A stretch of 64,000 bases of DNA from Cherax quadricarinatus. Its lineage: Eukaryota > Arthropoda > Malacostraca > Decapoda > Parastacidae. The notes beneath the pieces are model-generated. The model searched no databases. It saw only the letters and a program-made list of their open reading frames with translations, and was not told where the DNA came from. Below are positions 41,661 through 51,775 of the stretch, in pieces. Location: contig NC_091390.1 of NCBI RefSeq assembly GCF_038502225.1, forward strand, positions 9,336,244 to 9,400,243, written 5' to 3'. Position numbers and translations under genes: made by a program. Numbering within the stretch: the first letter of the stretch is position 1; the number at the start of each line of letters is the position of its first letter.

Positions 41661-42570
41661 TTGTAAGATTATAAATTACCCCTAGGGGGTGTTATGTCAG
41701 CATATTTCATTCACTGATGGCTGACAAACTTACTTGTGTGGACTCAAAAGTCGGCCCCTTACTGCCGGCTATAGGTTGATTACAAACTCCTTGCGACTCA
41801 AGAACTGCGCAGTCTCCCATACTACAAGAAATTCATAACCTACCTTGCTCTTGTAGCATGAGCTATGGTGTTCTTCACACCTTCGACAGATATCGGTGAC
41901 TTGATAGAAGCTGAAGTGTCCTTGGATGTCCACGTCTTCCATAGTCTAGGAATACGCACACTGGTACACTATGTTCCACAAGATTTGTCTTTATTGTTCG
42001 CAATCTTATCACTAAAGAAGCTGATCACACTTCTCTGTAAGTGTTTATTGTGTTTTATGAGATACTTTGTTCACACTAACGCACAGATCGTTCTTTGTTG
42101 GTTATCCTGGCGTCAGTGTCACTCTCAGTAGAGTCAAAAGTAATCTGAAGACACCACAGCGCCCCATGCCGTTACTGTCCCCAGCACAAAGGAAAAGCTG
42201 ACATAGTACCTTTGCTTCCTTGCCACTTCCTCCATGAGGCAAAGCAGAATGTTTAAATCTTGCTGTCTTAAGCATAGACAACAATGTCCTCTATCTTTTC
42301 TATGGTAATAAAGTGGGAGCAGGATTTCCCTTAATTGTCCTGCTAAGGTAAGAGATGTACTGTCTCTTATTAAAGTGCACTCTGCAACACTGGACTGCAC
42401 AGAGCGGCGGTCGCTTGACCACATGTCGTATACTGGTACTGCATCTGGGATCAATTACTCGCTGTAGTAGTAAACAAGATATTTGCCCCTTCTGAGAGGG
42501 CTGGGCCCCTCAGGGCTGAAAGGGGCTGAAAGGGGCTGAAGGGGGCTGATACCCCCCTCCTAGAGAAATT
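41661..42570. other. Unassigned stretch
   Basis: About 900 bp of mixed composition. 'TGTTATGTCAGC' near 41690 could be an LTR-type start, but no partner repeat is seen. A 88-codon plus-strand frame (41865-42131) and a 106-codon minus-strand frame (42134-42454) resemble nothing I know. A short 'GGCTGAAAGG' triplication lies at 42518-42550. Confidence 0.35.
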
Positions 42571-42645
42571 TCTCCACAGGATATAGGAAAGTATTGGTTT
42601 GGAAATAGGGGAGCGGATGAGTGGAACGCTCTGTCTAGTAGGGTA
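42571..42645 (+). pseudogene. CR1-type RT C-terminal scrap
   Basis: The reading DIGKYWFGNRGADEWNALSS matches the last conserved block of CR1-clade RTs (compare FRKDIGKYWFST at 13151-13190, minus). Only about 25 codons remain before the next minisatellite begins, which appears to have grown directly out of the end of the RT. Confidence 0.7.
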
Positions 42646-43772
42646 ACATGGACCTCGCTCAATTGTGACGTGGACCTCGTTGTGACGTGGACCTCGCTCA
42701 GTTGTGACGTAGACCTCGCTCTGTCAGTTGTAACGTTGAACTCGCTCTGTCTGTTGTGACGTGGACCTCGCTCAGTTGTGACGTAGGCCTCGCTCAGTTG
42801 TGACGTGGACCTTGCTCTGTCTGTTGTGACATTGAACTCGCTCTGTCAGTTGTGACATGGACCTCGCTCTGTCAGTTGTGACGTGGACCTCGCTCTATCA
42901 GTTGTGACGTGGATCTCGCTCAGTTGTGACGTGGACCTCGCTCAGTTGTGACATGGACCTCGCTCAGTTGTGACATAGACCTCGCTCTGTCAGTTGTGAC
43001 GTGGAACTCGCTCTGTCAGTTGTGACGTGGACTTCGCTCAGTTGTGACATTGACCTCGCTCAGTTGTGACATAGACCTCGCTCTGTCAGTTGTGACATGG
43101 ACCTCGCTCGGTTGTGACATGGACCTCGCTTTGTCAGTTGTGACGTGGAACTCGCTCTGTCAGTTGTGACGTGGACCTCGCTCAGTTGTGACATGTACCT
43201 CGCTCAGTTGTGACATGGACCTCGCTCAGTTGTGACATGGACCTCGCTCAGTTGTGACATGTACCTCGCTCAGTTGTGACATGGACCTCGCTCGGTTGTG
43301 ACATGGACCTCGCTCTGTCAGTTGTGACGTGGAACTCGCTCTGTCAGTTGTGACGTGGACCTCGCTCAGTTGTGACATGTACCTCGCTCAGTTGTGACAT
43401 GTACCTCGCTCAGTTGTGACATGGACCTCGCTCTCTCAGTTGTGACATGGACCTCGCTCTCTCAGTTGTGACATGGACCTCGCTGTGTCAGTTGTGACGT
43501 GGAACTCGCTCTGTTAGTTGTGACATGGACCTCGCTCTGTCAGTTTTGACGTGGACCTCGCTCAGTCAGTTGTGACATGGATCTCGCTCTGTCAGTTGTG
43601 ACGTGGAACTCGCTCTGTCAGTTGTGACATGGATCTCGCTCTGTCAGTTGTGACGTGGAACTCGCTCTGTCAGTTGTGACATGGACCTCGCTCTGTCAGT
43701 TGTGACGTGGACCTTACTCAGTTATGACGTGGACCTCGCTCAGTTATGACGTGGACCTCGCTGTGTCAAGAC
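42646..43772. repeat. 22/26-bp minisatellite
   Basis: Units contain 'CTCGCTCAGTTGTGACGTGG' (22 bp with AC) or the longer form with CTGTCAGTTGTGAC (26 bp). Point variants GTGG/ATGG/ATGT and ACCTC/AACTC alternate. About 45 units in mixed order. No open frame persists. Confidence 0.95.
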
Positions 43773-43893
43773 GTAACTAGTGTACTCTCTGTTCTTAGCT
43801 CCCTGAGATTGTGATGATGCCTTCCCTCCACTAAGAGCAGATATATCTTCAGCTAAAGGTAGAGTTAAAGAAAGCAAGAATAGAAATTCAATG

Positions 43894-44103
43894 ACTGAAA
43901 GGTATACACAAATAACCCGCACATAGAAGAGAGGAGCTTACGACGACGTTTCGGTCCTGCTTTACTTCTCGTTAGTGTGACTTTGCAAATGGTTCAAGTC
44001 GGACCGAAACGTCGTCGTAAGCTCCTCTCTTCTATGTGCGGTTTATTTGTGTATCGTTCCAGTCACGGTATTGTGCCTTTTTTGATATTTAACTGAAAGG
44101 TAT
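43894..44103. mobile_element. Penelope-type inverted terminal element with 12-bp target-site duplication
   Basis: Two 54-bp arms (43904-43957 and 44001-44054) are reverse complements with one mismatch, and a 43-bp loop separates them. The arms contain 'GGACCGAAACGTCGTCG', the 3' half of a hammerhead-type core (GAAAC followed by GUC). 'ACTGAAAGGTAT' occurs at 43894-43905 and 44092-44103 as a direct repeat that fits a target-site duplication. There is no coding capacity. Confidence 0.65.
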
Positions 44104-44115
44104 GTGTAAGAACTG

Positions 44116-44185
44116 TCCCCGGAACAACGTCGTCGATGATCGGACCAAAGTCCCCGTAACAACGTCGTCGATGATCGGACCAAAG
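44116..44185. repeat. Tandem duplication of 35 bp
   Basis: Two adjacent copies (44116-44150 and 44151-44185) of a unit containing 'CGTCGTCGATGATCGGACCA' differ at one base. Confidence 0.9.
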
Positions 44186-44189
44186 AATA

Positions 44190-45707
44190 GATGGTAGTTG
44201 GAACGGAAGGGACGAAGCTGAAGATGAAGAAGGTTCAGGAGACTGCTGTGAAAACCAGCAACTCTTTTTTTTTGTTATCAAACTAATCGACCTTCCAAGA
44301 CCTTCCAACGAAGACAGTTCCAACAAGGACCATTGTTAACCACACATTGAAGCCAGCCAGTGAATCATTCAAAGGAAAACCTATTCAAGGTAAGAACATT
44401 GTTTTAGTAGGGGACAGTTAGATTAAGTTTATGAATATGGCGTTTGTCTTAGAAATAGGAAGAGAAGGCAGAGCATGTGTTTTCCTGGAATGGAATGGAA
44501 GATGTTGTTAGCCATCTCGACAACTTCATGAGAGTTAATTTTAGGAATACTATTAACTGCCTCAGTTCAGGAGGCAATGATGATGGCAGACATAGGAGTG
44601 AAGACCTGATTAGCAGACATAGGACAGCAATAGACACAATTAACAAGAAGGGAGGGAACTCTGTGATATGTGATCCAATGTAATGTATATGTTTGTGTCG
44701 GAGTGATCCAATATAATGTATGTTTGTGTCAGGGTGATCCAATATAATGTATGTTTGTGTCAGGGTGATCCAATATAATGTATGTTTTGTGTCAGGGTGA
44801 TCCAATATAATGTATGTTTGTGTCAGGGTGATCCAATATAATGTATATGTTTGTGTCGGGGTGATCCAATATAATGTATATGTTTGTGTTGGGGTGATCC
44901 AATATGATGTGTATGTTTGTGTCAGGGTGATCCAATATGATGTGTATGAAGTGCGATTATATACAGTTATATTGTATGTGTTTGTAATTTGTTAGATAGT
45001 TGTGGTGTCTGTATATAACACTGTTCTCGTGTTGTCATATTTGCGGTGTGTTTAACATACATGTAATTTGTATATGCTGTTTTAAATAAAATATAAAAAA
45101 AAACTCCGTGATACGTGGTATTTTGCAAAGAGAAGAGTTGGAAATGAATGATTGTCCAGGGAAATTGATATTAATTGCTGGTTAGACAAACACTGTAACG
45201 AAAATACAGTAACATTCACAGACAACAAGAACTTTATCTATGGCACAAATGACATGTCTGCCAGGGATAGGGTTGACTTATCTATCTTTGGGGGGGGTGG
45301 CACTGGCTAATGCATTGGAGGGTGCTGCTAGGGCTTCAAACTAGAAATATTAGTGGTATGGGTTTTGTGAGAAAGCAGTTTTAGGAAGAAACCAGTTTTA
45401 GGTAGAATGAGGTAGAGTTTTTGTTGGATACTGGAAAGCCAATTGCACTACATGGCAAGAACAGTAATAAGAACAGAAATGAGCAGGAAGGGAAAAAGAG
45501 AGAGAAGGGTCCCTAAATATATATTATACTAATAGTTGTAGTGCTAGAAACAAGATGGACGATTGAAATTAGTTGCAAGTGCAGATAGCATTGATGTATT
45601 TGCTATAGCTGAGACGTGATTTAATATGAAAACTCGGGACATGCCTGGTGAATGTCGTATTCAGGCATTTAAACTGTTAAAAGTATCGGAAAGAAGGTGG
45701 GTGGCAC
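44190..45707 (+). mobile_element. CR1-type element, SGNH-hydrolase ORF1 and start of endonuclease (copy 1)
   Basis: The interpretation follows from the better copy at 46563-47830. 'KNIVLVGDS' at about 44396-44420 is the block I motif (GDS) of an SGNH/GDSL hydrolase. 'NCLSSGGNDDGRHRSEDL' (about 44558-44610) is the block with the Asn, and the C-terminal part resumes at 45118-45320. The endonuclease start (ETWF-like region and FKLFYE-like region, degraded) follows to 45707. The copy is split by a retroposon at 44673-45101 and ends at a Tc1/mariner terminus. Stops are frequent. Confidence 0.65.
44673..45101 (+). mobile_element. Retroposon made of a VNTR plus unique 3' part, with poly(A)
   Basis: The 429-bp insert starts with about 9 copies of a 31-33 bp unit ('TGATCCAATATAATGTATG', 'TTTGTGTCAGGG') to about 44945. 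About 150 bp of unique sequence, AATAAA (45085-45090) and a short A run follow. Flanking copies of 'AACTCTGTGATATGTG' (44657-44672) and 'AACTCCGTGATACGTG' (45102-45117) match at 14 of 16 positions. The other copy of the host element shows the uninterrupted site near 46990. These are the marks of LINE-driven retroposition. Confidence 0.75.
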
Positions 45708-46200
45708 TACAGTGCTCGTCACGGCATTATGCCGGGTGAGCGCCCCGGCATAAAGCCATGATGAAATTCAAAAGCCTACCATACAAGGGGGTCTTTTTCG
45801 TCAGTGCATTCTGCTGGGTAGCAGATGTTAGCATGACGTCACGGCCATCTGCCACACTTCACGGTGACTTCTCATTGCTCACGTGGCTGCCATGGTGAGA
45901 GGAATTGTTGCACTTTTGTCTCTCATCTGTCCTATCTTTTGTCCAGTGTTCCCTTTGATTTTGGGGCTACACATCTTTGATTATGGATAAAAGGGAGTCT
46001 TTATCACCTGAAACTATAGCTCAAATCATAGGGCATCACAAAGCTGGGCACCAGACGAAAGAAATAGTGGAGAATGTTTGTGTGTGAGAGCATTCAGTGA
46101 GGAACTGGGTGCAGCGTTTCAAAGCTGGTGGTGGTGTCGAGTTATCTTCTGCCAAACCTCCGCCTGGCCCCTCCAAGAAGACATCTGTTAGTACCTCAAT
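45708..46200 (+). mobile_element. Tc1/mariner-type transposon, 5' part only
   Basis: A TA (45708-45709) precedes 'CAGTGCTCGTCACGGCATTA', a Tc1-like terminus. A transposase start at 45983 reads MDKRESLSPETIAQIIGHHK and then AGHQTKEIVENV, the paired-like helix-turn-helix of Tc1-type transposases. After an in-frame stop (codon 35) it continues as HSVRNWVQRFKAGGGVEL, then PPPGPSKKTS. The DDE catalytic domain and the other terminus are missing; the element is cut near 46200 by an RT fragment. Confidence 0.75.
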
Positions 46201-46562
46201 TGTGTTAAATAAACAGTTACTCTCTTCATCAAACTTCATGTTGTTTTCCGCAGCCCATTTAAAGATTTAGTTGATGTCAGCTTGGAGTCTTGCAGAGTCT
46301 TCAGTGGATGACACTGTCATGCAAATTCGAATGTTATCTGCAAAGAAGGACAAGTTGCTGTGTCTTCCTTATCCTCAAATGTCAGTTATGGGGATAAGGA
46401 ACAGGATGGGGGCCACAGCAGTGCCTTTTGGAACCGAGTTTTTCACTGTTGCTGCCTCAGTCTTTACTCTGCTTACTATTAATCTTTGTGTTCTATTTGT
46501 TTGGAAGTTATGCCATCTAACAACTTTTCCTGTTATCCCATTATCATGCATTTTCTGTGCTG
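46201..46562 (-). pseudogene. RT fragment of the CCCH-type LINE family
   Basis: On the minus strand, MHDNGITGKVVRW, then VPKGTAVAPILFLIPITDI, SFFADNIRICMTV and ARLQADIN align with 15950-16230 of the CCCH-type LINE. The active-site FADD is FADN here. It is bounded by truncated elements on both sides, with no visible tail. Confidence 0.75.
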
Positions 46563-47834
46563 TCCGACGAATGTGGGTTGTCTACTGGGAATGTCGCAAT
46601 GAGAACCAAGAAAGCATTGGCAGACGAGGTTGTGTTGATGTCCTTTGAAGCACAAGCGAAGAAAATTCCAGTGAAGTCCATCCCAACGAAGATCATCAAG
46701 AGCATCATGACAAACTCTGCTAGTAATTGTAAGAAAATTGTTTTGGTTGGAGACAGTCAGGTTAAGTTTATGGATATAGTTTTTTTGTCTTAGAGATAGG
46801 AAGAGGAGACAGAGAGTATGTTTTCCTGGGACTGGGATTGTGAATATTTTTAATCGTCTAGACGATATCATGAAAGGTAATGGGAGCAATCCTATTATCT
46901 GCCTCAATGTGGGAAGCAGTGATATTGGCAGACATAGGAGTGAGGACCTGACTAGAAGTTATAGAACAGCAATAGAGATAAGAAGGGTGGGAGACCTGTG
47001 ATATATGGCATTTTTGTCGAGGAGAGGAGTTGGAAATGAATAGGTGTCCAGGACAACTGAGGTCAACTGCTAGCTGGACAAACATTATAAAGAAAATGTA
47101 GCAACTTTCATAGACAACTGGGACCTTTTTTATGGCAGAAATGACATGTATGCCAGGGATGGCGTTCACTTATGTAGGTTCGAAGTGAGCATCCTGGCCA
47201 ATGCAGTGGAGGGAGCTGTTAGGGATTTAAACTAGATCTAGTTAGTGGTATGAGTTTTTGTCGGAACAAAATGAATTCTCAGTGCAATGAAAGTTTTAGT
47301 TTCAGGGAAACCAGGTATCCAGGTATAGACAGAATGAAGAAGAATTATTGGTGAATATTGGAAAGCCAGTGGCACTAAGCTTTTAGGAGAGTAGTAGGGA
47401 TAGTGAAGAAATAGAAATAAGCAGGAATAGAAATAAGATGGACGAGTTGAGATTAGTTGCAAGTGCAGGTAACATTGATGTATTTGCCACAACTGAGACG
47501 TGGTTTAATGTGAAAAATCGGAACATGTCTGCTACTGTCACATTTAGAGTTTTAAACTGTTCTACGAAGACTGAAATATCGGAATCGAGGGGGGGGGGGG
47601 ATGTCACTGTATGCTCGAGATCGCTTGAATTGTTACACAAAAACTGGTGTAATGTCTGAAATAATATGTACTGAGTCTGTCTACGTAAAATTTTCAGAGG
47701 GACATGATAAAATTATTATAGGTAATTCAGGATTGTTTTCTATGTCAGTTTTTTTACAGAACCTACAAGGAGAAATAATCTTCTTGACTAGGTTCTGGCA
47801 AACAAAGTAACACTTGTAGATAAAGGGTTCAGAA
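46563..47834 (+). mobile_element. CR1-type element, SGNH-hydrolase ORF1 and endonuclease (copy 2)
   Basis: ORF1 shows CGLSTGNVAMRTKKAL, then NCKKIVLVGDSQVKFMD (46725-46775), RLDDIMKGNGSNPIICL (about 46855-46905), RHRSEDLT and YGRNDMYARDGVH (about 47133-47172). The GDS near the start and D-x-x-H at the end are the catalytic Ser and Asp/His blocks of SGNH hydrolases, an ORF1 type known from CR1-clade LINEs. ORF2 begins near 47418 with the endonuclease (MDELRLVASAG, TTETWFNVKNRNMSA, LYARDRLNCYTKTGV, and NNLLDLVLANK in a shifted frame near 47775-47812). The element is cut at 47835 by a PLE-type insert and has several frame breaks. Confidence 0.75.
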
Positions 47835-48512
47835 AACAGACAAGTTGATGAATTAGACACATGTGCAACAGTTGGGTACCTATATTGAGGAAATGTTTCC
47901 CCACACAGTGGCTTCATCAGTCCTACACAAAGAAGAATGGCGAAGATCAGAAGGAATGTGAGGTAATCAGTCACTACGCCTGGAGTTGATGTAATCAGTC
48001 CACCAGTCTTTAAAAAGTAGAGCATACCTGGAAAGCATTTTGGGGAACAGCGCCCCCTCTGCCTGGTCTATGACCAGGTCTCCTATGCGCGAAGTGACTT
48101 ATATACTGCAGAGAGGTGAGGTGAAGCAGTCGTAGGTGTTGTCACAGTGGACAAATTCACATGTGGAAGTAGGTCATGACTATAGGTTAGGCAAGTGAAG
48201 AATTCCCTTACAGTCATGACCTACTTCCACATGCGGATTTGTCCACTTTAATATCACCTACGACTGCTTCACCTCACCTCTCAATAATATACTAGCCACT
48301 ACTTCGCACATATACTGTGTTCTTATCAAGGTTGATGGACTGATTACATCGATTCCAGAGAGGGGGACTGATTTCCTCAAACTCCTTCTGATCTTCACCA
48401 TTCTTCTTTGTTTAGGACTGATCAAGTCACTGCGTGGCAAAACGTTGCCTCAGTGAAGATACCCAAGTGTTGCACAAGCGTCTAATTCATCAACTCATCG
48501 GTTCTGTGAGCC
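47835..48512. mobile_element. Large inverted repeat of Penelope-type ends
   Basis: The left arm (about 47840-48195) and the right arm (about 48200-48500) are inverted copies. For example 'AAGTAGGTCATGACT' lies near 48167 and 'AGTCATGACCTACTT' near 48211; 'GTGAAGCAGTCGTAGGTG' lies near 48121 and its complement near 48258. The outer parts read 'GTTGATGAATTAGACACATG' inward. Hammerhead-like cores occur on the minus strand at 47889-47920 (CTGATGA, GCCAC/GTGG stem, GAAAC) and, decayed, on the plus strand at 48418-48449 (CTGATCA, AAAAC). No coding region is present. Confidence 0.7.
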
Positions 48513-48865
48513 ATTAATATACACTTAGGATACACTTTAGATGCTTCTTTACACACACTTTTCAAGTGATCCTTTTTATGACATAAGTGACAAGAAAACT
48601 TTTAAAACCTACAATTAACACTACTGTTACATAACCCACAATGTTTACATAACATCTCAGCATTAATTACTTGCACCTCCAGAACCATCAGCTTCTCACT
48701 ATCAACTTCAAAAGTCTCTAAAAAATTCTGCGCAGCGCTGTATAGCCCTTGTGGTTTAGCGCTTCTTATTGATTATAATATTAATAATCAAAATTTTCAT
48801 TCTCCTACGTGCGAGTTATTAGTCCATCTCTTTTGAACAATTGTGAGACTGGATGAAAAAGAAAT
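48513..48865. other. Spacer with one short recurrent repeat
   Basis: Mostly unique AT-rich DNA. At 48730-48792 'GCGCAGCGCTGTATAGCC' and 'TTGTGGTTTAGCGCTTCTT' followed by an ATT-rich tail look like a short SINE-like or LINE-terminal repeat I associate with decapod sequences. No frame is seen. Confidence 0.4.
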
Positions 48866-48931
48866 ATGTCAGCGAGTATATTAAAGAGACATTGTGTTGA
48901 TACTGGCAGTGAGAAATGCGAGAGTCAACAG
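48866..48931 (+). CDS. Candidate coding exon (start codon to splice donor), gene unknown
   Basis: ATG at 48866 opens a 22-codon stretch, MSASILKRHCV then DTGSEKCESQQ, that ends at a perfect consensus donor CAG|GTAAGT (48929-48937). An in-frame stop lies 12 bases upstream of the ATG, and the other two phases contain stops. It could be a first coding exon whose intron starts with the minisatellite. Without an upstream promoter, a downstream acceptor or a recognisable protein, this is weak evidence; one such donor is expected by chance every few windows. Confidence 0.25.
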
Positions 48932-48942
48932 GTAAGTTTTAT

Positions 48943-51156
48943 ATCGACCAGTAGCAAGACAAACACTACATTGACGAGGAGCAAGACCAACACTACATTG
49001 ACGAGGAGCAAGACCAACACTACATTGACGAGGAGCAAGACCAACACTACATTGACGAGGAGCAAGACCAACACTACATTGACGAGGAGCAAGACCAACA
49101 CTACGAGGAGCAGGACCAACACTACATTGACGAGGAGCAAGACCAACACTACATTGACGAGGAGCAAGACCAACACTACGAGGAGCAAGACCAACACTAC
49201 ATTGACGAAGAGCAAGACCAACACTACATTGACGAGGAGCAAGACCAACACTACATTGACGAGGAGCAAGACCAACATTACGAGGAGCAAGACCAACACT
49301 ACATTGACGAGGAGCAAGACCAACACTACGAGGAGCAAGACCAACACTACATTGACGAGGAGCAAGACCAACACTACATTGAGGAGGAGCAAGACCAACA
49401 CTACATTGACGAGGAGCAAGACCAACACTACAAGGAGCAAGACCAACACTACATTGACGATGAGCAAGACCAACACTACATTGACGAGGAGCAAGACCAA
49501 CACTACGAGGAGCAAGACCAACACTACATTGACGAGGAGCAAGACCAACACAACGAGGAGCAAGACCAACACTACATTGACGAGGAGCAAGACCAACACT
49601 ACGAGGAGCAAGACCAACACTACATTGACGAGGAGCAAGACCAACACTACGAGGAGCAAGACCAACACTACATTGACGAGGAGCAAGACCAACACTACAT
49701 TGAGGAGGAGCAAGACCAACACTACATTGACGAGGAGCAAGACCAACACTACATTGACGAGGAGCAAGACCAGCACTACATTAACGAGGAGCAAGACCAA
49801 CACTACGAGGAGCAAGACCAACACTACATTGACGAGGAGCAAGACCAACACTACGAGGAGCAAGACCAACACTACATTGACGAGGAGCAAGACCAACACT
49901 ACGAGGAGCAAGACCAACACTACATTGACGAGGAGCAAGACCAACACTACATTGACGAGGAGCAAGACCAACACTACATTGACGAGGAGCAAGACCAACA
50001 CTACGTTGACGAGGAGTAAGACCAACACTACCTTGACGAGGAGAAAGACCAACACTACATTGAGGAGGAGCAAGACCAACACTACATTGACGAGGAGCAA
50101 GACCAACACTACATTGACGAGGAGCAAGACCAGCACTACATTGACGAGGAGCAAGACCAACACTACGAGGAGCAAGACCAACACTACATTGATGAGGAGC
50201 AAGACCAACACTACGAGGAGCAAGACCAACACTACATTGACGAGGAGCAAGACCAACACTACGAGGAGCAAGTCCAACACTGCATTGACGAGGAGCAAGA
50301 CCAACACTACATTGACGAGGAGCAAGACCAACACTACGTTGACGAGGAGTAAGACCAACACTACCTTGACGAGGAGAAAGACCAACACTACATTGACGAG
50401 GAGCAAGACCAACACTACATTGACGAGGAGCAAGACCAACACTACATTGACGAGGAGTAAGACCAACACTACATTGACGAGGAGCAAGACCAACACTACA
50501 TTGACGAGGAGCAAGACCAACACTACATTGACGAGGAGCAAGACCAACACTACATTAACGAGGAGCAAGACCAACACTACGAGGAGCAAGACCAACAATT
50601 CATTGACGAGGAGCAAGACCATCACTACATTGACGAGGAGTAAGACCAACACTACATTGACGAGGAGCAAGACCAACACTACGAGGAGCAAGACCAACAC
50701 TACATTGACGAGGAGCAAGACCAACGCTACATTGACGAGGAGGAAGACCAACACTACATTGACGAGGAGCAAGACCAACACTACGAGGAGCAAGACCAAC
50801 GCTACATTTACGAGGAGTAAGACCAACACTACATTGACGAGGAGCAAGACGAACTCTACATTGACGAGGAGCAAGATCAACACTATATTGACGAGGAGCA
50901 AGACCAACGGTACATTGACGAGGAGTAAGACCAACACTACATTGATAAGGAGCAAGACGAACTCTACATTGACGAGGAGCAAGATCAACACTATATTGAC
51001 GAGGAGCAAGACCAACACTACATTGACGAGGAGCAAGACCAACGGTACATTGACGAGGAGGAAGACCAACACTACATTGACGAGGAGCAAGACCAACACT
51101 ACATTGACGAGGAGCAAGACCAACGGTACATTGACGAGGAGGAAGACCAACACTAG
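48943..51156. repeat. 27/21-bp minisatellite, first block
   Basis: Two unit forms alternate: a 27-bp form 'GAGGAGCAAGACCAACAC' plus TACATTGAC, and a 21-bp form lacking ATTGAC. Both lengths are multiples of three, so several frames stay open on both strands (SKTNTTLTR or EEQDQHYID forwards, LVLLLVNVV backwards). This is an arithmetic effect. Variants GAGTAAG, GAGAAAG and GAGGAAG mark sub-blocks; the right end is more diverged. Confidence 0.95.
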
Positions 51157-51457
51157 AAGATAAGATAAGATAAGATTTTGTTCGGATTTTTAACCCCGGA
51201 GGGTTAGCCACCCAGGATAACCCAAGAAAGTCAGTGCGTCATCGAGGACTGTCTAACTTATTTCCATTGGGGTCCTTAATCTTGTCCCCCAGGATGCGAC
51301 CCACACCAGTCGACTAACACCCAGGTACCTATTTGCTGCTAGGTGAACAGGACAATAGGTGTAAGGAAACGTGTCGGAATTTCCACCCGCCGGGAATCGA
51401 ACCCGGGCCCTCCGTGTGTGAAGCGGGAGCTTTAGCCACCAGACCACCGGGCCACCC
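51157..51457 (-). repeat. tRNA-derived SINE
   Basis: On the minus strand the element starts with a tRNA-like head 'GGTGGCCCGGTGGTCTGGTG'. It has an A-box-like TGGTCTGGTGG and a perfect B box, GGTTCGATTCC, at about 51387-51400 (plus coordinates). A body with 'GCAGCAAATAGGTACCTGGG' and 'GGGGGACAAGATTAAGGACC' follows, and the 3' tail is (TCTTA)n (plus-strand AGATAAGATAAG at 51157-51175). It is inserted in the 27/21-bp minisatellite; a short 'ACACTA' is shared by both flanks. Confidence 0.85.
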
Positions 51458-51560
51458 TACTACACTACATTGACGAGGAGCAAGACCAACACTACGAGGA
51501 GCAAGACCAACACTAAATTGACGAGGAGTAAGACCAACACTACATTGACGAGGAGCAAGA
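51458..51560. repeat. 27/21-bp minisatellite, remnant between SINE and LINE
   Basis: Four units of the same minisatellite separate the SINE from the LINE insertion. They show that both elements landed inside one pre-existing array. Confidence 0.9.
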
Positions 51561-51775
51561 TCAACTTAAACGAGTGTCTGACCGAAAAACGTCAGAACCT
51601 CCTGTATAGAGTCAGAAAACTTAAGCGAGAGAATAATGACACAATACACCAATGCTTCACACGGGATGGGAAAATTCTAGTTAGGAAAACAAATGTAGGT
51701 CAACTGTACACAATCACGAACGAGAATGATCTATCACGATTTCTCAGGGATACTAATCTTACAGAGAATAACTAA
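51561..51775 (+). pseudogene. LINE ORF1 C-terminal remnant
   Basis: The reading INLNECLTEKRQNLLYRVRK, then ENNDTIHQCFTRDGKILVRK and YTITNENDLSRFL, ends in a natural stop at 51775. The basic 'LTxKRxxLLYxxRxLKR' and 'CFTRDGKIxVR' layout is a conserved ORF1 C-terminus of some CR1-type LINEs. The N-terminal part was not copied during insertion. Confidence 0.65.

Noticed and set aside
41865..42454. Two short frames (plus 88 codons, minus 106 codons) that might be an LTR-element or host gene
   Set aside because: No motif, splice signals or partner LTR could be identified. Left as unassigned.
48866..51163. Long open frames in the 27/21-bp minisatellite (SKTNTT-rich forward, leucine/valine-rich reverse)
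   Set aside because: Both unit lengths are multiples of three, so several frames on both strands are open at once. This is arithmetic, not coding. Only the first 66 bp are kept as an exon candidate.
51380..51457. A functional tRNA gene on the minus strand
   Set aside because: A good B box and A-box-like sequence are present, but the cloverleaf is followed by a SINE body and a TCTTA tail. It is a SINE head, not a tRNA gene.
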